Assembly: GCA_964407285.1 (NCBI GenBank)
Contig: CAYOVG010000384.1
Location: 1 to 6,326 of the forward strand
Length of the DNA: 6,326 bases
Source of the DNA: CAYOVG01 sp964407285
GTDB taxonomy: Bacteria; Desulfobacterota; Syntrophobacteria; Syntrophobacterales; Syntrophobacteraceae
Direction of reading: 5' to 3'
The position numbers were made by a program, and so were the translations under genes. Of the stretch, positions 6,241-6,326 are shown in pieces. Below the pieces are notes generated by a model that had not been told where the DNA came from, searched no databases, and saw only the letters and a program-made list of their open reading frames with translations. Numbering within the stretch: position 1 is the stretch's first letter; each line of letters starts with the position of its first letter.

Positions 6241-6246
6241 TTCAAT

Positions 6247-6277
6247 GGAGGGAAGGATGGAGAAATCCGGACTGTAG
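6247..6277 (+). pseudogene. Possible broken gene start (SD, ATG and six codons)
   Basis: GGAGGG (6247-6252) is followed four bases later by ATG (6257-6259). The frame encodes M-E-K-S-G-L and then meets TAG at 6275-6277. That stop lies within the sequence beginning TGTAGAGG at 6273, which resembles an IS terminus, so the stop may have been created by insertion. It is too short to name any product, and the call depends on the IS interpretation. Confidence 0.2.
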
Positions 6278-6326
6278 AGGTCCACAATTTTTTAGACACC
6301 GATGGGATTTAAATTAGGCGGCCCTA
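6273..6326 (+). mobile_element. Possible left end of an IS3-family insertion sequence (runs off the window)
   Basis: From 6273 the sequence reads TGTAGAGGTCCACA, then a T-run and TTAGACACC. This is the general pattern of IS3-family termini: TG start, a CC-rich block, an AT run, then GACAC. No orfA start is reached before the window ends at 6326 and no partner end is visible, so the assignment is by pattern memory only. Confidence 0.3.

Larger units (their letters stand above)
6021..6326. other. Gene-free right end with tandem repeat, possible RNA leader and possible IS end
   Basis: About 300 bp without an acceptable intact gene. A minus-strand frame of 89 codons across 6016-6285 reads through the 12-bp tandem repeat (giving QNRV repeats) into the palindromic repeat, has no family resemblance, and is treated as spurious. 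The recognisable contents are listed as separate entries. Confidence 0.6.

Noticed and set aside
6016..6285. Minus-strand frame of 89 codons with QNRV repeats
   Set aside because: It translates a 12-bp tandem repeat and runs into a repeat element; no ribosome binding site or family resemblance.

Overview
The window fits a Desulfobacterota-like anaerobe (the former Deltaproteobacteria). It is moderately GC-rich and has a PerR-type peroxide regulator beside peroxidase genes. It carries a YedE/TusA/DUF3343 selenium-or-sulfur delivery module, and palindromic repeats with CAGGCTGTTGAAAAACG-type ends of the kind I associate with that phylum. The assignment rests on gene content and repeat style only. 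Every protein-coding gene I accept lies on the minus strand, so the window is best read from right to left.

Right end (about 6020-6326): no intact gene. It holds three perfect tandem copies of a 12-bp unit, an AT-rich inverted repeat, and a GC-rich stretch that folds on the plus strand into three nested stems. A Shine-Dalgarno-like site and ATG follow. That reading frame closes after six codons, at the point where a sequence resembling an IS3-family end begins. I read this, tentatively, as the leader and start of a plus-strand gene broken by an insertion.

Middle (2638-5770): a tight five-gene operon. The order is yedE (membrane transporter of the YedE putative selenium transporter family), a TusA/YedF-like sulfur/selenium carrier, a DUF3343 (putative Se/S carrier) protein with an unrecognised C-terminal domain, a ribokinase-fold protein resembling ADP/ATP-dependent NAD(P)H-hydrate dehydratase, and a small DUF1858 protein with a CxCC cluster. 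The last four genes are 1 bp apart or overlap. The likely theme is uptake of a reduced selenium or sulfur species and its hand-over along cysteine carriers. The role of the kinase-like protein is not evident.

Left (1-2409): an oxidative-stress block. perR has its own good sigma70-type promoter and keeps the full set of PerR metal ligands. Next on the same strand is the first 39 or so codons of a monofunctional (KatA-type) catalase, cut off at the edge of a palindromic repeat. Beyond the repeat is katG, whose complete N-terminal peroxidase domain (419 codons) is visible before the window ends.

Two copies of the palindromic repeat (1470-1624 and 5836-6020), in opposite orientations, bracket the perR-selenium block. 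One copy destroyed the catalase gene. The other carries an extra 27-bp hairpin and sits 65 bp upstream of yedE.
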